Source: Novosphingobium sp. Rr 2-17 (lineage in GTDB: Bacteria > Pseudomonadota > Alphaproteobacteria > Sphingomonadales > Sphingomonadaceae). Taken from it: 40,242 nt of DNA. A model generated the notes under the pieces. The model did no database searches. It saw only the letters and a program-made list of their open reading frames with translations, and had not been told where the DNA came from. Numbering within the stretch: position 1 is the stretch's first letter; the number at the start of each line of letters is the position of its first letter. A program made the translations under genes and the position numbers. Shown here in pieces: positions 40,158 through 40,242 of this stretch. Location of the stretch: NCBI RefSeq assembly GCF_000272475.1, contig NZ_AKFJ01000019.1, forward strand, positions 1 to 40,242, given 5' to 3'.

Positions 40158-40242
40158 TCCGGCGCGCGCCGCGTGTCGGGGTCGCTATGATCCAGGCGGG
40201 CGGCGCCGCGCTCCTCCTACCCTTTTCAAGTTGAGGATACTG
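40158..40242. other. Window end, no gene
   Basis: The last 85 bp contain no complete gene. A short ATG frame at 40188 ends within 16 codons. Confidence 0.5.

Noticed and set aside
1..40242. CRISPR array
   Set aside because: No regularly spaced direct repeats were seen anywhere. The only larger repeats are the three 105-bp elements around mobA.

Overview
The window looks like chromosomal DNA of a sphingomonad-type alphaproteobacterium (Novosphingobium/Sphingobium-like). The backbone is GC-rich. It carries class I phaC with a phasin, clpS, lptFG, large TonB-dependent receptors and many small extracytoplasmic proteins. This assignment is inferred from gene content and protein style, not from a marker gene.

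Positions 1 to about 13,070 form an integrated island beside a tRNA-Cys(GCA) gene. A P4-type tyrosine integrase lies next to the tRNA 3' end. The island holds an HNH-type nuclease, a SHOCT membrane protein, small hypothetical and lipoprotein genes, one frameshifted exported gene, a single-chain MmeI-like restriction-modification enzyme overlapping a PD-(D/E)XK/DUF5655 protein, and a caspase-like (C14) protease with an unrecognised C-terminal half. It reads as a defence island. Its spacers are long and contain scattered GTCCGCTAT-like words. The far end of the island is not in the window.

Positions 13,144 to about 23,480 are backbone: mobA bracketed by three copies of a roughly 105-bp repeat, a degenerate OmpR-type regulator with a tandem-repeat operator, alaC, phaC, an AT-hook phasin, clpS and lptF-lptG. 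A TMEM165/GDT1 family (probable Mn2+) exporter follows, preceded by a clear yybP-ykoY riboswitch.

Positions 23,801 to 36,323 hold the most interesting block. A TonB-dependent receptor and a beta-helix-like lipoprotein are transcribed leftward. A TPR-like protein and a compact type IV secretion operon (virB2-B3-B4-B6-B9-B10-B11) are transcribed rightward. PHO-box-like direct repeats with 11-bp period lie upstream of both the lipoprotein/receptor pair and virB2, which suggests joint induction by phosphate starvation. The operon has no recognisable virB1, virB5, virB7, virB8 or virD4. A Pho-linked minimal T4SS paired with a receptor and lipoprotein is the best candidate here for an undescribed system.

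Positions 36,505 to 40,242 carry a bidirectional terminator, a cytochrome b561-like membrane protein with a Gly/Pro/Ala insert, a fumarylacetoacetate-hydrolase family enzyme, a small exported DUF6152-type protein and an exported SnoaL/NTF2-like protein with a Pro/Gly-rich tail.
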